From assembly GCA_038522945.1 (NCBI GenBank), contig JBCBJV010000002.1, positions 372,001-436,000 of the forward strand: a DNA stretch of 64,000 nucleotides. Direction: 5' to 3'. How positions within the stretch are numbered: the first letter of the stretch is position 1; each line of letters begins with the position of its first letter. Source of the DNA: MED-G105 sp038522945 (GTDB lineage Bacteria > Pseudomonadota > Alphaproteobacteria > Caulobacterales > Parvularculaceae). Positions 1 to 8,883 of this stretch are shown piece after piece. A program made the position numbers and the translations under genes. The notes beneath the pieces are model-generated. The model was not told where the DNA came from. It saw only the letters and a list, made by a program, of their open reading frames with translations, and did not search any database.

Positions 1-49
1 GTAAGTGATTGCGTTATGAAAATGCAAAGCCATTCTTGGAGAAGTGATC

Positions 50-331
50 ATGAAGAAGATTGTTGTAACTGCCATCGCAGGCATCGCGTTTGGAATGACC
101 GGTGTTGCTAATGCTACCACTTCCAGTGAGCAGGTTGCTCTTTGCGAAATTGCTCTTGTTGACGAGGGATTGATTGACGAGGAGGCCTATGACGCGCGCT
201 TCGTGAAGACCCGTGGCGGCGGCGTAAAGACGGTCACGGTCAAGCTTGTTCCCTTCGATGAGGGCGAGTCAAAAATGGCAAAGTGCAAAATCAAGCGCGG
301 CGAAGTCACTGAAGCGACACTCGTCGCGTAA
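50..331 (+). CDS. small secreted protein of unknown function
   Basis: A 93-residue protein that I do not recognise. It opens with a clear signal peptide (Lys-rich start, then a hydrophobic stretch and a likely cleavage after ANA near residue 22), so it is probably periplasmic. The mature part is rich in Lys, Glu and Asp and has two cysteines (in the segments ALCEIAL and AKCKIKRG) that could form a disulfide. The ATG at 50 is preferred over an in-frame GTG at 44 because GGAGAA at 38-43 sits 6 nt upstream of it. A strong terminator follows at 389, so the gene seems to be monocistronic. The far upstream region lies outside the window. Confidence 0.7.
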   Translation: MKKIVVTAIAGIAFGMTGVANATTSSEQVALCEIALVDEGLIDEEAYDARFVKTRGGGVKTVTVKLVPFDEGESKMAKCKIKRGEVTEATLVA

Positions 332-388
332 CGTTCTTCTCAATTGATTTTCAGGTTTTCGGCCCATCCCAGAAATCGGGCCTGCTTG

Positions 389-419
389 GCACCGGTGACC
401 AGATCACCGGTGCTTTTTT
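389..419 (+). terminator. Rho-independent terminator
   Basis: A perfect 10-bp stem, GCACCGGTGA at 389-398 pairing with TCACCGGTGC at 404-413, with a 5-nt loop and a run of six T. It ends transcription of the small secreted protein 58 bp upstream and insulates the DAHP synthase gene. Confidence 0.9.
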
Positions 420-584
420 CTTTTCTTAAAATGGCTTTCGCTGACTAGTGGCTCAAAGGGCGTGGCAAACTCGTCAACACATTGAATTCTCTGACTTAGT
501 TGTCGCTGCATGATTGATTTAACCGAGCCGAGACGTCAGTTTGGGTGAGGAGATGAACGATCACCCCCCGATGACACGGAGCCC

Positions 585-1985
585 ATGATGGCTTGGACAC
601 CAAATTCCTGGCGGAGCCGTCCCGCCAAACACATTCCCGACGATTATCCCGACCCGTCGCTGCTGGTGGCGGCCGAAGAAGAGTTGGCGACGTATCCGCC
701 ACTCGTTTTCGCCGGGGAAGTGCGGACACTGAAGGCGAACCTCGCCAGTGTCGCCAAAGGCGAGGCGTTCCTGCTCCAGGGCGGTGATTGCGCAGAAAGC
801 TTCAAGGAATTCAACGCCAACAATATTCGCGACACGTTCCGGGTATTGTTGCAGATGTCCGTGGCGTTGACCTTCGGGGCGGCCGTACCGGTGGTCAAAG
901 TCGGTCGGATGGCCGGCCAATTTGCCAAGCCCAGGTCTGCGCCTACCGAGACGATCGACGGCGTGACCTTACCAAGTTATCGCGGCGACAACATCAATGG
1001 AATTGAGTTTACTGAAGAAGCTCGCCGACCGGACCCGCAACGGCTCTTGCGCGCCTATGGGCAGTCCGCCGCGACGCTGAACCTGATCCGGGCTTTTGCC
1101 ACTGGTGGGTATGCTGATCTTCAGAACGTCCATCGTTGGAATTTGGAGTTTGTCTCCGATAGTCATCAACAGGAACGCTACCGCGCGCTTTCCGACAAAA
1201 TATCTGAGGCTATTACGTTCATGGGGGCGTGCGGCGTGGATGGGAACCAGGTTCGGACGCTGAGGGAAACCAGTTTCTTCACCAGCCATGAGGCGCTCCT
1301 TTTGGGGTATGAGGAAGCCATGAGCCGGATCGATTCAACGACCGGGCAATGGTATGACACGTCGGCGCATATGGTGTGGATCGGCGACAGGACTCGTCAG
1401 CCGGACGGGGCCCATGTTGAATACTGCCGCGGTATTGAGAACCCCATCGGCATTAAGTGTGGCCCAACCTTGGAGCCAGACGAGCTCATTCGATTGCTGG
1501 ACATTCTGAATGCAGAAAATGAGGCCGGTCGGATTGTGCTTATTTCCAGGTTCGGGGCGGGCAAAGTAGAGACAGGTTTGCCTCACCTAGTTCGGAAGGT
1601 CGCTAGCGAGGGGCGTAATGTTGTCTGGTCGAGCGACCCCATGCATGGCAACACGATTAAGACGGACTCTGGCTTCAAAACCCGGCCTTTTGAAGCTGTC
1701 CTCGGTGAGGTCGAAGCGTTCTTCGATGTCTGTCGCGGCGAAGGAGCGCTTCCAGGAGGCGTTCACTTTGAAATGACGGGCCAGAATGTCACTGAATGCC
1801 TCGGCGGAAGCCGGGGCATTTCAGAGGCGGATTTGTCATCGCGGTATCACACCCATTGTGATCCTCGCTTGAATGCCGATCAGGCACTCGAGCTTGCGTT
1901 CATCCTCGCCGACCGCATACGCGCCCAACGCGAAATGAATGGCGGCATATCAAGTGACCGTGAAACAGCACGCAATATTGTTTGA
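585..1985 (+). CDS. aroG: class II 3-deoxy-7-phosphoheptulonate (DAHP) synthase
   Basis: Condenses phosphoenolpyruvate and erythrose 4-phosphate to DAHP, the first step of the shikimate pathway, in the cytoplasm. The 466-residue length and the motifs are those of the plant/Mycobacterium-type class II family, unrelated in sequence to E. coli AroF/G/H. The metal ligands known from the M. tuberculosis enzyme are all visible: Cys69 in LLQGGDCAES, His354 in DPMHGNT, Glu396 in HFEMTGQ and Asp426 in DPRLN. Their relative spacing matches the mycobacterial enzyme (42 and 30 residues between the last three). Two adjacent ATG codons (585, 588) follow GGAG at 578, so either could be used. The gene is separated from its neighbours by a terminator upstream and a short gap downstream. 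Confidence 0.95.
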   Translation: MMAWTPNSWRSRPAKHIPDDYPDPSLLVAAEEELATYPPLVFAGEVRTLKANLASVAKGEAFLLQGGDCAESFKEFNANNIRDTFRVLLQMSVALTFGAAVPVVKVGRMAGQFAKPRSAPTETIDGVTLPSYRGDNINGIEFTEEARRPDPQRLLRAYGQSAATLNLIRAFATGGYADLQNVHRWNLEFVSDSHQQERYRALSDKISEAITFMGACGVDGNQVRTLRETSFFTSHEALLLGYEEAMSRIDSTTGQWYDTSAHMVWIGDRTRQPDGAHVEYCRGIENPIGIKCGPTLEPDELIRLLDILNAENEAGRIVLISRFGAGKVETGLPHLVRKVASEGRNVVWSSDPMHGNTIKTDSGFKTRPFEAVLGEVEAFFDVCRGEGALPGGVHFEMTGQNVTECLGGSRGISEADLSSRYHTHCDPRLNADQALELAFILADRIRAQREMNGGISSDRETARNIV

Positions 1986-2067
1986 CCCCGCCGGAACAAG
2001 GGAATTCACTCAAATTCGCCTAAATCCATGTAAGACGTGAAAGCACAGTCGGAGTCTGGCGTCAGCG

Positions 2068-3063
2068 GTGTCAAAATCTGAACATTCATCAGGAACCTTA
2101 GCGGCCGCAAGCCCACGCCCAGCGAGGGCGGGAGTTGCGGGCGCTGGAGTTTTTGGCGGATACCACGCTCAAAAGTATGCCGCGCTTGCGGACCTGGAAT
2201 TGGCGGACCCGGAATTGGCGGACGTTGATTTTGTTGGCGTCTTTGACCCATCCAAACAAGCACGTGAGCAGCTTGCGCAGAAGCACGGCGTGATCGGTTT
2301 CGATACTTTCAGCGAATTCCTGGCCGCCGTCGATATGGTGACCATTGCGGCACCGGGCGCTATGCATGCTGACCTCGCCTTGCAGGCTATCTCAGCGGGT
2401 AAACACGTTTATATTGAAAAGCCCATTGCGTTATCCGTTCAGAACGGTCGTGAGATCATTGATGCTGCAGCAAACGCTGGTGTGAGATTGGCGGTGGGCC
2501 ACCAAGAGCGGGTCGTCTTTGACGCGCTAACGTCAAAGTTGCCAAAACTAAAACCCACTCGACTTGAGTTTGTCCGGATCGGACCGGGGTCAGGTCGATG
2601 CGAAGATGTCTCAGCGGTCCTCGACCTTATGGTTCACGATCTAGATCTGGTGGGTCAATTTGGCATCGGTGAGCTGAAAAGCGTCTTTGCCGCTGGCGAT
2701 GAGCATGAAATCGCGGCAACTTTAACGTTTGACGGATGCAGTGCCTCATTTCTGGCCAGCAGAAGGTCTAATGAACGGGCGAGGGCGATCCATATCCATC
2801 GCCAAGGGGAACCAACCATTGTGCTCGATTTCATCGCTAGGACGGTCAATGTGGAAGGCGAAGCTCTAACTGCTGCGCCGGATTGCCCACAAGACCCGCT
2901 CGGGGTGCATGTGAAAGCTTTTGCCGATGCGGTGAGGGGTCGACCTGCCCGCTTTGTCACAGGGCAAGATGGATTGAATGCATTAGAACTTGCATTAAAG
3001 ATCGAAGAGGCGCGCCAATCTTTGGCGACTGCCGATAACAAAATGAGTACGGTAAGCGTATGA
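2068..3063 (+). CDS. Gfo/Idh/MocA-family NAD(P)-dependent oxidoreductase
   Basis: A 331-residue protein with the N-terminal Rossmann motif AGVAGAGVFGGYHA (about residues 21-34) and the family EKP motif (HVYIEKPIA, near residue 117) that contributes the catalytic Lys. Such enzymes oxidise or reduce sugar hydroxyls with a nicotinamide cofactor. Its stop overlaps the start of a DegT-type aminotransferase by 4 bp (ATGA), so the two are translationally coupled. By analogy with WbpB/WlbA it may oxidise C3 of a UDP-linked sugar for amination by its partner, which is inference. A GTG at 2068 is the only start I can justify, and the first 20 residues look unstructured. The region after the nucleotide-binding loop contains a short tandem duplication (see the repeat at 2188). 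Confidence 0.85.
   Translation: MSKSEHSSGTLAAASPRPARAGVAGAGVFGGYHAQKYAALADLELADPELADVDFVGVFDPSKQAREQLAQKHGVIGFDTFSEFLAAVDMVTIAAPGAMHADLALQAISAGKHVYIEKPIALSVQNGREIIDAAANAGVRLAVGHQERVVFDALTSKLPKLKPTRLEFVRIGPGSGRCEDVSAVLDLMVHDLDLVGQFGIGELKSVFAAGDEHEIAATLTFDGCSASFLASRRSNERARAIHIHRQGEPTIVLDFIARTVNVEGEALTAAPDCPQDPLGVHVKAFADAVRGRPARFVTGQDGLNALELALKIEEARQSLATADNKMSTVSV
2188..2217 (+). repeat. two 15-bp tandem units inside the oxidoreductase gene
   Basis: Units GCGGACCTGGAATTG and GCGGACCCGGAATTG lie head to tail, differing at one base, and a partial third copy (GCGGACG) follows. They encode LADLE-LADPE-LADVD in the loop before the second beta strand of the Rossmann fold. They keep the reading frame. 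Confidence 0.85.
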
Positions 3064-4232
3064 ACGGGGTCGCAAATTTGTCCTTGGTAGCGGACTCTGG
3101 CGTTGGTGAAATCGCTTTCATTGACCTGAAGGCGCAACAGCGACGCATCCGTCAAAAAGTAGAGCAGCGCCTGTTGGCTGTTCTTGACCATGGCCGGTAC
3201 ATCGCCGGTCCTGAAATCGAAGAGCTGGAAAACTCGCTGATCGCGCGCACTGGTGCCAAGTCGGTCGTCGCGTGCGCCAGCGGAACCGCTGCTCTCATTA
3301 TCCCGATGCTTGCTGCTGGGATTGGCAAGGGCGATGCGGTTTTCATCCCATCCTTTACATACAATGCAACCGCCAACGCTGTCCTCCTTGCGGGCGCAAC
3401 GCCGGTGTTTGTGGATATTGATCCGCAGACGTTCAATATGGATCCTGAAGATCTGGAACGGCGCATTGACGACGTGGTGGCCAGCGGAACACTAAGGCCT
3501 GCCGGGTTGATCCCCGTGGATATGTTCGGTGCCCCCGCCGATTATCACCGCTTAATGCCATTGGCAGCACGCCACGACATGTTCGTCTTGTCGGATGGAG
3601 CCCAGAGTTTCGGTGGAAAACTCGACGGCAACTGGGTTGGCAGCCTCGCCCCTGTTACAGCTACCAGTTTCTTTCCTGGCAAGGCACTCGGTGCTTATGG
3701 CGATGCCGGTGCGATTTTCGGCATGAGCGTCGATGATGGCGAGGCATGGGAGTCCATTCGTTGGCACGGAACCGACGACAAGCGGAAAAACTCAGTACGC
3801 GTTGGATTTAATGGGCGCATGGATACCTTCCAGGCGGCAGTGCTTTTAGAAAAACTCGCGATCTTTGATGAAGAGCTCCAGGCGCGTCACATGATTGCTG
3901 AAATCTATGGCAAGCGGCTGTCTCAGATCGCGTCGCCTCAACAGACTGTTCCCAATTCGGAATCAGGTCACGCTTATTACTCCATTCGGATTGAGAGCCG
4001 CGACCGAGTTGCTGCATTCTTGAAAGAACGCGGCATTCCTACGGCGATTTATTATACGACCGCCCTTCATGACATGAGTGCGTTTGCGCCTTATGCGCCG
4101 GCTGGCGGGCTACCCAATACCGAAGCTCTCTGCCGTGAGGTGTTGTCGATTCCGATGCACCCTTATCTGACGCCTGATCAGGCCCACTATGTCTGTGACG
4201 CGGTCGAAGTGGCGCTCCAACAGGACCAATGA
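3060..4232 (+). CDS. DegT/DnrJ/EryC1/StrS-family PLP-dependent sugar aminotransferase
   Basis: A 390-residue fold-type I aminotransferase of the family that aminates keto groups on nucleotide sugars. The PLP Schiff-base lysine is Lys208 in SFFPGKALGAYGDAG, and the cofactor-binding Asp-Gly-Ala-Gln (LSDGAQSFGG) is present. The segment FNGRMDTFQAAVL is the conserved substrate-loop motif seen as NxRM/LxxxQAA in this family. It begins inside the stop of the preceding dehydrogenase, and the pair resembles WbpB/WbpE, which make UDP-3-amino sugar acids for O-antigen. The UDP-sugar 6-dehydrogenase and N-acetyltransferase of that pathway are not nearby, so the exact product is unknown. It converges with the iron permease gene 18 bp downstream, and I see no terminator hairpin between them. 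Confidence 0.9.
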   Translation: MNGVANLSLVADSGVGEIAFIDLKAQQRRIRQKVEQRLLAVLDHGRYIAGPEIEELENSLIARTGAKSVVACASGTAALIIPMLAAGIGKGDAVFIPSFTYNATANAVLLAGATPVFVDIDPQTFNMDPEDLERRIDDVVASGTLRPAGLIPVDMFGAPADYHRLMPLAARHDMFVLSDGAQSFGGKLDGNWVGSLAPVTATSFFPGKALGAYGDAGAIFGMSVDDGEAWESIRWHGTDDKRKNSVRVGFNGRMDTFQAAVLLEKLAIFDEELQARHMIAEIYGKRLSQIASPQQTVPNSESGHAYYSIRIESRDRVAAFLKERGIPTAIYYTTALHDMSAFAPYAPAGGLPNTEALCREVLSIPMHPYLTPDQAHYVCDAVEVALQQDQ

Positions 4233-4250
4233 TCGAGACCACCGCGCTTT

Positions 4251-5855
4251 TCAGCGTGAGGTGTATCGGTTCAAAACCAAGACCGGAACTGCCGCGACTG
4301 CGATCAGCAACAATGCTTCTGGTGCGGCTTCGGCTAGTCTTTCATCAGAGGCCAGACGATAGGTACGCGTTGCGATCGTCTCAAAGTTGAAGGGGCGCAA
4401 GAGTAGCGTTGCAGGTAGCTCTTTCATGATGTCGACAGCGACGATCAACCCTCCGGCAACAATCGACGGCGAGATAAGTGGGACCTGGATCGCCCAGAAA
4501 GTCCGTGTGGCATTGGCACCCAGAGCCTTAGAGGCTTCATCGATCCGTCTGGTGACGGTTTGAAAGCCACTATCCACAGATTGGAACGCCGCGGTGAGAA
4601 ACCTGATCACATAGGCATAGATCAACGCAGAAATACCCAGGGTCGTAATCCAGTTCGTCAGGGGACCGAACGATGTTGCGCTCTCAAGGATAACAATTCC
4701 GATGGCGACCATGGCCCCAGGCATGGCGTAGCCTGCAGTCGCTGCTTTAAGGGCGATGCCGGTGCTAGCTGATCTGCTGCCCCGTTTCATCAGGGCTAGG
4801 AGGAGCCCAATGATCGTCGCAATCCCGGCCCCGGTAAGCGATACGATCAGCGTATTGGTCAGGGCCGACCATGCTAGGAAATTGGATATCGTCCCTGATG
4901 AAGTGACGAGTTCAAGCAGGATCAAAACAGGAAGCGCAAAACCAAGGAACACTGGGATGGCGCACAATAGGCTGACAGCAGCACCAGCGCCGCTCGACAT
5001 CTTGACGGAAGCAATACGCCGTTCAGGCTGATTGCTGTGCCGCGTGCGGATGCCGCTTGCTGTCGCACCTCGCCGCGTGGCGTCCTCAAGAATTAACAAG
5101 ACAACAGCAGCGGCGAACAGGCCTCCCGCAAGTTGGCCGGCGGCTGCAAGATTGCCTTGCCCATACCAGGTCTTGAATATCCCTGTGCTGAGTGTTGCAA
5201 CGCCAGAATAGTCCGCAACTCCATAATCCCCGATCGTTTCCATCAGAGCGAGGGCAAGACCCGCGGCAATTGCAGGCCGGGAAATTGGCAGAATAACCCG
5301 TCGCAAGGCGCGGCCAGGGCTGGTGCCAAGGCTGGTCGCCGCTTCAATAAGTTGGCCTGAGCGGATCGCCAGTGACGCGCGCACGGCAAGATAGACGTAA
5401 GGGTAAGTTGTCAGAGTAAGGATGAGCCCGGCCCCAAAAAGGTTTTTCAAATCCAAGCCGGCGATACCTGCCTCTCGCAGCAAAATCCCACCTGCGGAAA
5501 ATGGCGCGAAAAATGCGCCGTAGGCGTAAGCAACGATGTAACCAGGGAGCGCAAACGGAAGCACGAGCCCGACAGAAAGGAACCGGCGCATTGGAATATT
5601 TAGAAAGGTCACCGCGATGGCTGTCCCGGTGCCGATCAAGCCAGCCCCCAAGGCAACGAGGCCACAAAGCGCCGCGGTGCCCATATAGTAAGAGGTGTTT
5701 ACGCCTACCCACGGGGGGCTATCTGCCGAGCCAACTCCTGCGCTGAACACCATAATCACGGCAATGATCGGTGCGGTGACCGCAAGCACCATAGAAATTG
5801 GCAGGATGGATTTGGCTGAAGATGAAAAAAAGGCCGGGAAACTGGAGGGCCGCAT
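4251..5855 (-). CDS. ferric iron ABC transporter permease (FbpB/SfuB type)
   Basis: A 534-residue inner-membrane protein made of two tandem BPD-type permease domains of about 250 residues each, as in FbpB, SfuB and ThiP. Each half carries an EAA loop that docks the ATPase: EAATSLGTSPGRALRRVILP in the first half and EASKALGANATRTFWAIQVP in the second. About twelve hydrophobic helices are visible. It is transcribed away from the ATPase gene, with 121 bp between their starts; the lipoprotein gene follows the ATPase. The neighbouring binding protein with an iron-type tyrosine motif points to Fe(III) rather than thiamine or sulfate. No convincing Shine-Dalgarno precedes the ATG at 5855. Confidence 0.88.
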   Translation of the reverse strand: MRPSSFPAFFSSSAKSILPISMVLAVTAPIIAVIMVFSAGVGSADSPPWVGVNTSYYMGTAALCGLVALGAGLIGTGTAIAVTFLNIPMRRFLSVGLVLPFALPGYIVAYAYGAFFAPFSAGGILLREAGIAGLDLKNLFGAGLILTLTTYPYVYLAVRASLAIRSGQLIEAATSLGTSPGRALRRVILPISRPAIAAGLALALMETIGDYGVADYSGVATLSTGIFKTWYGQGNLAAAGQLAGGLFAAAVVLLILEDATRRGATASGIRTRHSNQPERRIASVKMSSGAGAAVSLLCAIPVFLGFALPVLILLELVTSSGTISNFLAWSALTNTLIVSLTGAGIATIIGLLLALMKRGSRSASTGIALKAATAGYAMPGAMVAIGIVILESATSFGPLTNWITTLGISALIYAYVIRFLTAAFQSVDSGFQTVTRRIDEASKALGANATRTFWAIQVPLISPSIVAGGLIVAVDIMKELPATLLLRPFNFETIATRTYRLASDERLAEAAPEALLLIAVAAVPVLVLNRYTSR

Positions 5856-5976
5856 GCTAAAAAACTTTGCCTATTCTACTTACGGCTAGAGAACGACTTC
5901 AGGGCGCCTCGCCAAAAAACAAAAAACGCCCCTCCCTCTATCATTTGCCATCCAAATTTGCGAGACGTTTGCAACA

Positions 5977-7122
5977 ATGGCGTTACGGCTACAAGAAATC
6001 TCCCATCGTTTCGGGGCGACAAAGGTACTGAGCGGGGTGTCGCTGTCAGTGTCTCCTGGTGAAATCGTCTGTCTTTTTGGCCCGTCCGGGTGCGGTAAGA
6101 CAACGCTTCTACGTCTTATAGCGGGGCTTGAAGAGCTTCGGGATGGGGAGATTTGGCTAGGGGACACATGTCTGGCCAGCAATGCAGGACACCTCCCCGC
6201 AGAACGGCGCGCTGTCGGCTTTGTTTTTCAGGATTATGTCCTGTTTCCACATCTGACAGCGCTACAAAATGTGGCGTTTGGATTGTCTGGCCAGGCTGAA
6301 AAAAAGGTACGTGCCCAAGCTGCACTCGCGAGTGTCGGCCTTGAGGGGCTTGAGGCGCGTTATCCTCACCAAATGTCTGGGGGACAGCAGCAGAGGGTGG
6401 CACTCGCCCGCGCGATGGTGACAGACCCGCGTGCGCTGCTGCTAGATGAACCATTTGCCAGCATCGATGTTGTTCGCCGAAAGAACCTGCGTGAGAGTTT
6501 GCGCCTTCAGCTCAAGGCACAGAACATCCCAACCGTTCTGGTGACGCATGATCCCGAAGAGGCCATTGAGATGGGGGATCGCATTGCGGTCATGTCAGCA
6601 GGATCAATTCTGGAAATTGGCACGACTTTCGATTTGGCCCACCATGCGAAATCAATTGCTGGTGCATCGCTTCTGCCGGGCACCCAGACGCTCAAAGTTG
6701 ACGTCGAAAATGGCACGTATCGAAGCCGATTTGGGCAAGTAGCTCCGGTTAACCCGTCGGTTGAGCACGCGGATACGTGTGTGATCATGCCGGAAGGGGT
6801 GAGTGTGCGAGCCGCCATTAGCGGGCCTTGCCGAGTGGTGGACTGTCGGTTCAATGGGGAAAGTTTTACCGTGTTTCTCGCGCCGCGCGATGTGGCCGGT
6901 GATGCAACGGTCGCGCAAGGCAGTGAGGAAACGCTCCGGGCGAAGTCCCAAATCCCTCTTGATATTGGTACGGATGTTATTCCTGAATTTGTTCAGCCAC
7001 GGCTTCGGTTTTTTGCCGATGGTAAAGCGGTTGCGAGCGGGTCTGACGTCGGTGCAAGTATGCTGTCCTCCGCCCCGGTGACCGAGACATCCACTGACAA
7101 AGTACCAGTTGAATCTAGCTAA
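5977..7122 (+). CDS. ABC transporter ATP-binding protein, Fe(III) uptake (FbpC type)
   Basis: Energises the ferric permease encoded divergently. In order: Walker A GPSGCGKTT (residues 35-43), Q-loop VFQDYVLF, signature MSGGQQQRVALARAM, Walker B LLLDEPFASID, and the switch histidine in LVTHDPEEA. The roughly 150 C-terminal residues form a TOBE-like regulatory domain, giving 381 residues in total, slightly longer than many FbpC proteins. The start at 5977 has only a poor ribosome binding site. Its 3' end lies 25 bp before the ATG of the substrate-binding lipoprotein gene, so the two probably form an operon. Confidence 0.9.
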   Translation: MALRLQEISHRFGATKVLSGVSLSVSPGEIVCLFGPSGCGKTTLLRLIAGLEELRDGEIWLGDTCLASNAGHLPAERRAVGFVFQDYVLFPHLTALQNVAFGLSGQAEKKVRAQAALASVGLEGLEARYPHQMSGGQQQRVALARAMVTDPRALLLDEPFASIDVVRRKNLRESLRLQLKAQNIPTVLVTHDPEEAIEMGDRIAVMSAGSILEIGTTFDLAHHAKSIAGASLLPGTQTLKVDVENGTYRSRFGQVAPVNPSVEHADTCVIMPEGVSVRAAISGPCRVVDCRFNGESFTVFLAPRDVAGDATVAQGSEETLRAKSQIPLDIGTDVIPEFVQPRLRFFADGKAVASGSDVGASMLSSAPVTETSTDKVPVESS

Positions 7123-7147
7123 GCCTTTCCAACGGAATGAGAGAAAA

Positions 7148-8227
7148 ATGGTTCCTACAAAAATCGTGCGCCTATTGTTCGTGCTTGCAGCTTCTGCGTG
7201 GCTTACTGCTTGCGGAGATATCGACGCGCCCAGTGGTTCTGATGAGCGGCCTGATGCCGAGGCAACTGAGCCAAACGGACAGGTAAATGTGTACTCCGGT
7301 CGGCACTATGAATCAGATTCGGCTCTGTTTCGTCAGTTCACCGAGGAGACTGGGATTAAGGTCAATCTTATTGAGGCGAGAGGGGATGCTCTCATTGAAC
7401 GCCTTGCTCGAGAGGGGGAGGCCTCGCCTGCAGATATTTTCATGACCGCAGACGCGGGCGTCTTGTGGCGTGCTGAACAAAAGGATCTGTTTCAGCCTAT
7501 TGAAGAAGAATCCATCCTGACGCGGGTGCCCGAACAGTTTCAGCACCCGGAAGGCCTGTGGGTTGGCGTATCTAAACGTGCACGCATTATCATCTACAAC
7601 AAAGCAGCCGGACTGCCTGAAGGATTGACCGATTATCTAGGCCTTGCATCACCAGACCTTGGTGAAAAAATCTGTGTACGATCGTCATCGAACGTCTACA
7701 ATCAATCGCTCTTGGCCAGCTTGATCGCAAACCATGGAGAACAAGCTGCTCGCGATTGGGCCGCGGGTATTGTGGCGAATTTTGCACGTCGTCCCAGTGG
7801 AAATGATACAGCTCAGATTGAAGCTGTCGCCGCCGGCGATTGTGATCTTGGTATCGTCAACAGCTACTATGTGGCTCGCTACGTAGGGAGCGACGACGCC
7901 AAGAACAAAATGATTGCCGGCAAAATCGGTGTCTTGTTCCCAGCCCAGGAAACCACCGGCACCCATGTTAATATTTCCGGTCTTGGCGTGACTAGGCATG
8001 CACCCAACAAGGCTGAAGCCTTGGCCTTGATCGAGTTCCTGCTGCGAGAAAATTCACAGAGCGCGTTTGCGCGGGGAAACAATGAATACCCTGTTGTCAC
8101 CTCTGTGGAAGCAACCGGCCCAATTGCGAAATTGGGCACATTTGTCGAAGACGATCTCTCTGTCGCTGAATTAGGGGAGAATCAGCCGCTTGCGGTGGCA
8201 ATATTTGAAGACGCAGGATGGTTATAG
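7148..8227 (+). CDS. iron(III) substrate-binding lipoprotein of an ABC transporter
   Basis: A 359-residue periplasmic binding protein that delivers ferric iron to the permease. It starts with a lipoprotein signal (basic start, hydrophobic core, lipobox LTAC with Cys22), so it should be membrane-anchored on the periplasmic side. The mature domain begins QVNVYSGRHYESD, typical of FbpA/FutA proteins, and the C-terminal lobe has NSYYVARYVG, where the paired tyrosines are the iron-ligand motif of the family. The ATG at 7148 is chosen over an upstream in-frame TTG at 7109 because it gives a proper lipoprotein signal and is preceded by GGAATGAGAG. It lies directly downstream of the ATPase gene. Confidence 0.9.
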   Translation: MVPTKIVRLLFVLAASAWLTACGDIDAPSGSDERPDAEATEPNGQVNVYSGRHYESDSALFRQFTEETGIKVNLIEARGDALIERLAREGEASPADIFMTADAGVLWRAEQKDLFQPIEEESILTRVPEQFQHPEGLWVGVSKRARIIIYNKAAGLPEGLTDYLGLASPDLGEKICVRSSSNVYNQSLLASLIANHGEQAARDWAAGIVANFARRPSGNDTAQIEAVAAGDCDLGIVNSYYVARYVGSDDAKNKMIAGKIGVLFPAQETTGTHVNISGLGVTRHAPNKAEALALIEFLLRENSQSAFARGNNEYPVVTSVEATGPIAKLGTFVEDDLSVAELGENQPLAVAIFEDAGWL

Positions 8228-8273
8228 GGACACAGCTTTGGCTAATCCGGTCAATGCCCCCCTTTCTTCCAAT

Positions 8274-8287
8274 ATGTGATATAACAT
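8274..8287. promoter_or_regulatory. candidate Zur operator
   Basis: The near-palindrome ATGTGATATAACAT (12 of 14 positions symmetric), followed by a further ATATAAC, lies 46 bp before the start of the Zur-like gene. Known alphaproteobacterial Zur boxes are AT-rich palindromes of the ATGTTATA/TATAACAT kind, so autoregulation is likely. The site is seen in the sequence; the binding is inferred. Confidence 0.55.
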
Positions 8288-8333
8288 AGATATAACGTCG
8301 CAAGGCGAGCAGACATTCACTGAAGGGGGCGGC

Positions 8334-8774
8334 ATGGCTTGTCATAAGGAGCATCAGGCTGCGCATACCTGTTCTCCGCCGGAAGGTCTGGGGAAGAACG
8401 AGCTGCTTGTTTGGGAGACGTTGTCCCACAACGACAAACCCATGAAAGCGTATGAGATCCTCGACGACCTAAAGTCGAAGGGAGTCCGGGCCCCAATGAC
8501 AGTCTATCGCGCCCTTGATTCCCTAACCCATCGGGGATTTATCCACAAACTTGAGGGACGGAACGCCTTTGTTATTTGCAGTCACGGCGGTCCCCACGAG
8601 GTGGAAGCGTTCCTGTTGTGCGACAAATGCGACAAAGTCAGTGAGATTTCTACCGACGGGCTCGACATCTTTGCCGCGCCTGGTGTTCGCGGCGCCGATT
8701 TTCAGGTCATGAATGCCAAATTGGAGATCCGCGGCATCTGCAGTGAATGTAAGAAAAGCGAGAAGGCGGCCTAG
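8334..8774 (+). CDS. zur: Fur-family transcriptional regulator, Zur-like
   Basis: A 146-residue metal-responsive repressor. Residues 20-75 form the winged helix (TVYRALDSLTHRGFIHKLEG, close to the Zur pattern YRALDFLxxxGFVHKxE). The dimerisation part contains the structural zinc site C96xxC99 and C136xxC139 and the regulatory-site HGGPHEVE. The extra N-terminal Cys/His cluster (residues 3-13) is also common in Zur proteins. These details favour zinc over iron sensing, although it sits next to the iron transporter. The ATG at 8334 has AAGGGGGC just upstream. An AT-rich near-palindrome at 8274 suggests autoregulation. A plain Fur or peroxide sensor remains possible but less likely. Confidence 0.82.
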   Translation: MACHKEHQAAHTCSPPEGLGKNELLVWETLSHNDKPMKAYEILDDLKSKGVRAPMTVYRALDSLTHRGFIHKLEGRNAFVICSHGGPHEVEAFLLCDKCDKVSEISTDGLDIFAAPGVRGADFQVMNAKLEIRGICSECKKSEKAA

Positions 8775-8883
8775 ATCGGTGCCTTTCTGTGCCGTTTGGC
8801 ATGTGCCATCGCGAATCGTTGACTCCCGGTCGCATGGCCATAAACTATTTTACTTGATGCAGAAGATCTGCATCGCCGCACGC

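Noticed and set aside
5856..5976. Possible Fur or Irr box between the iron permease and ATPase genes
   Set aside because: Only a vague TGC...TGCA similarity; no palindrome of the accepted forms.
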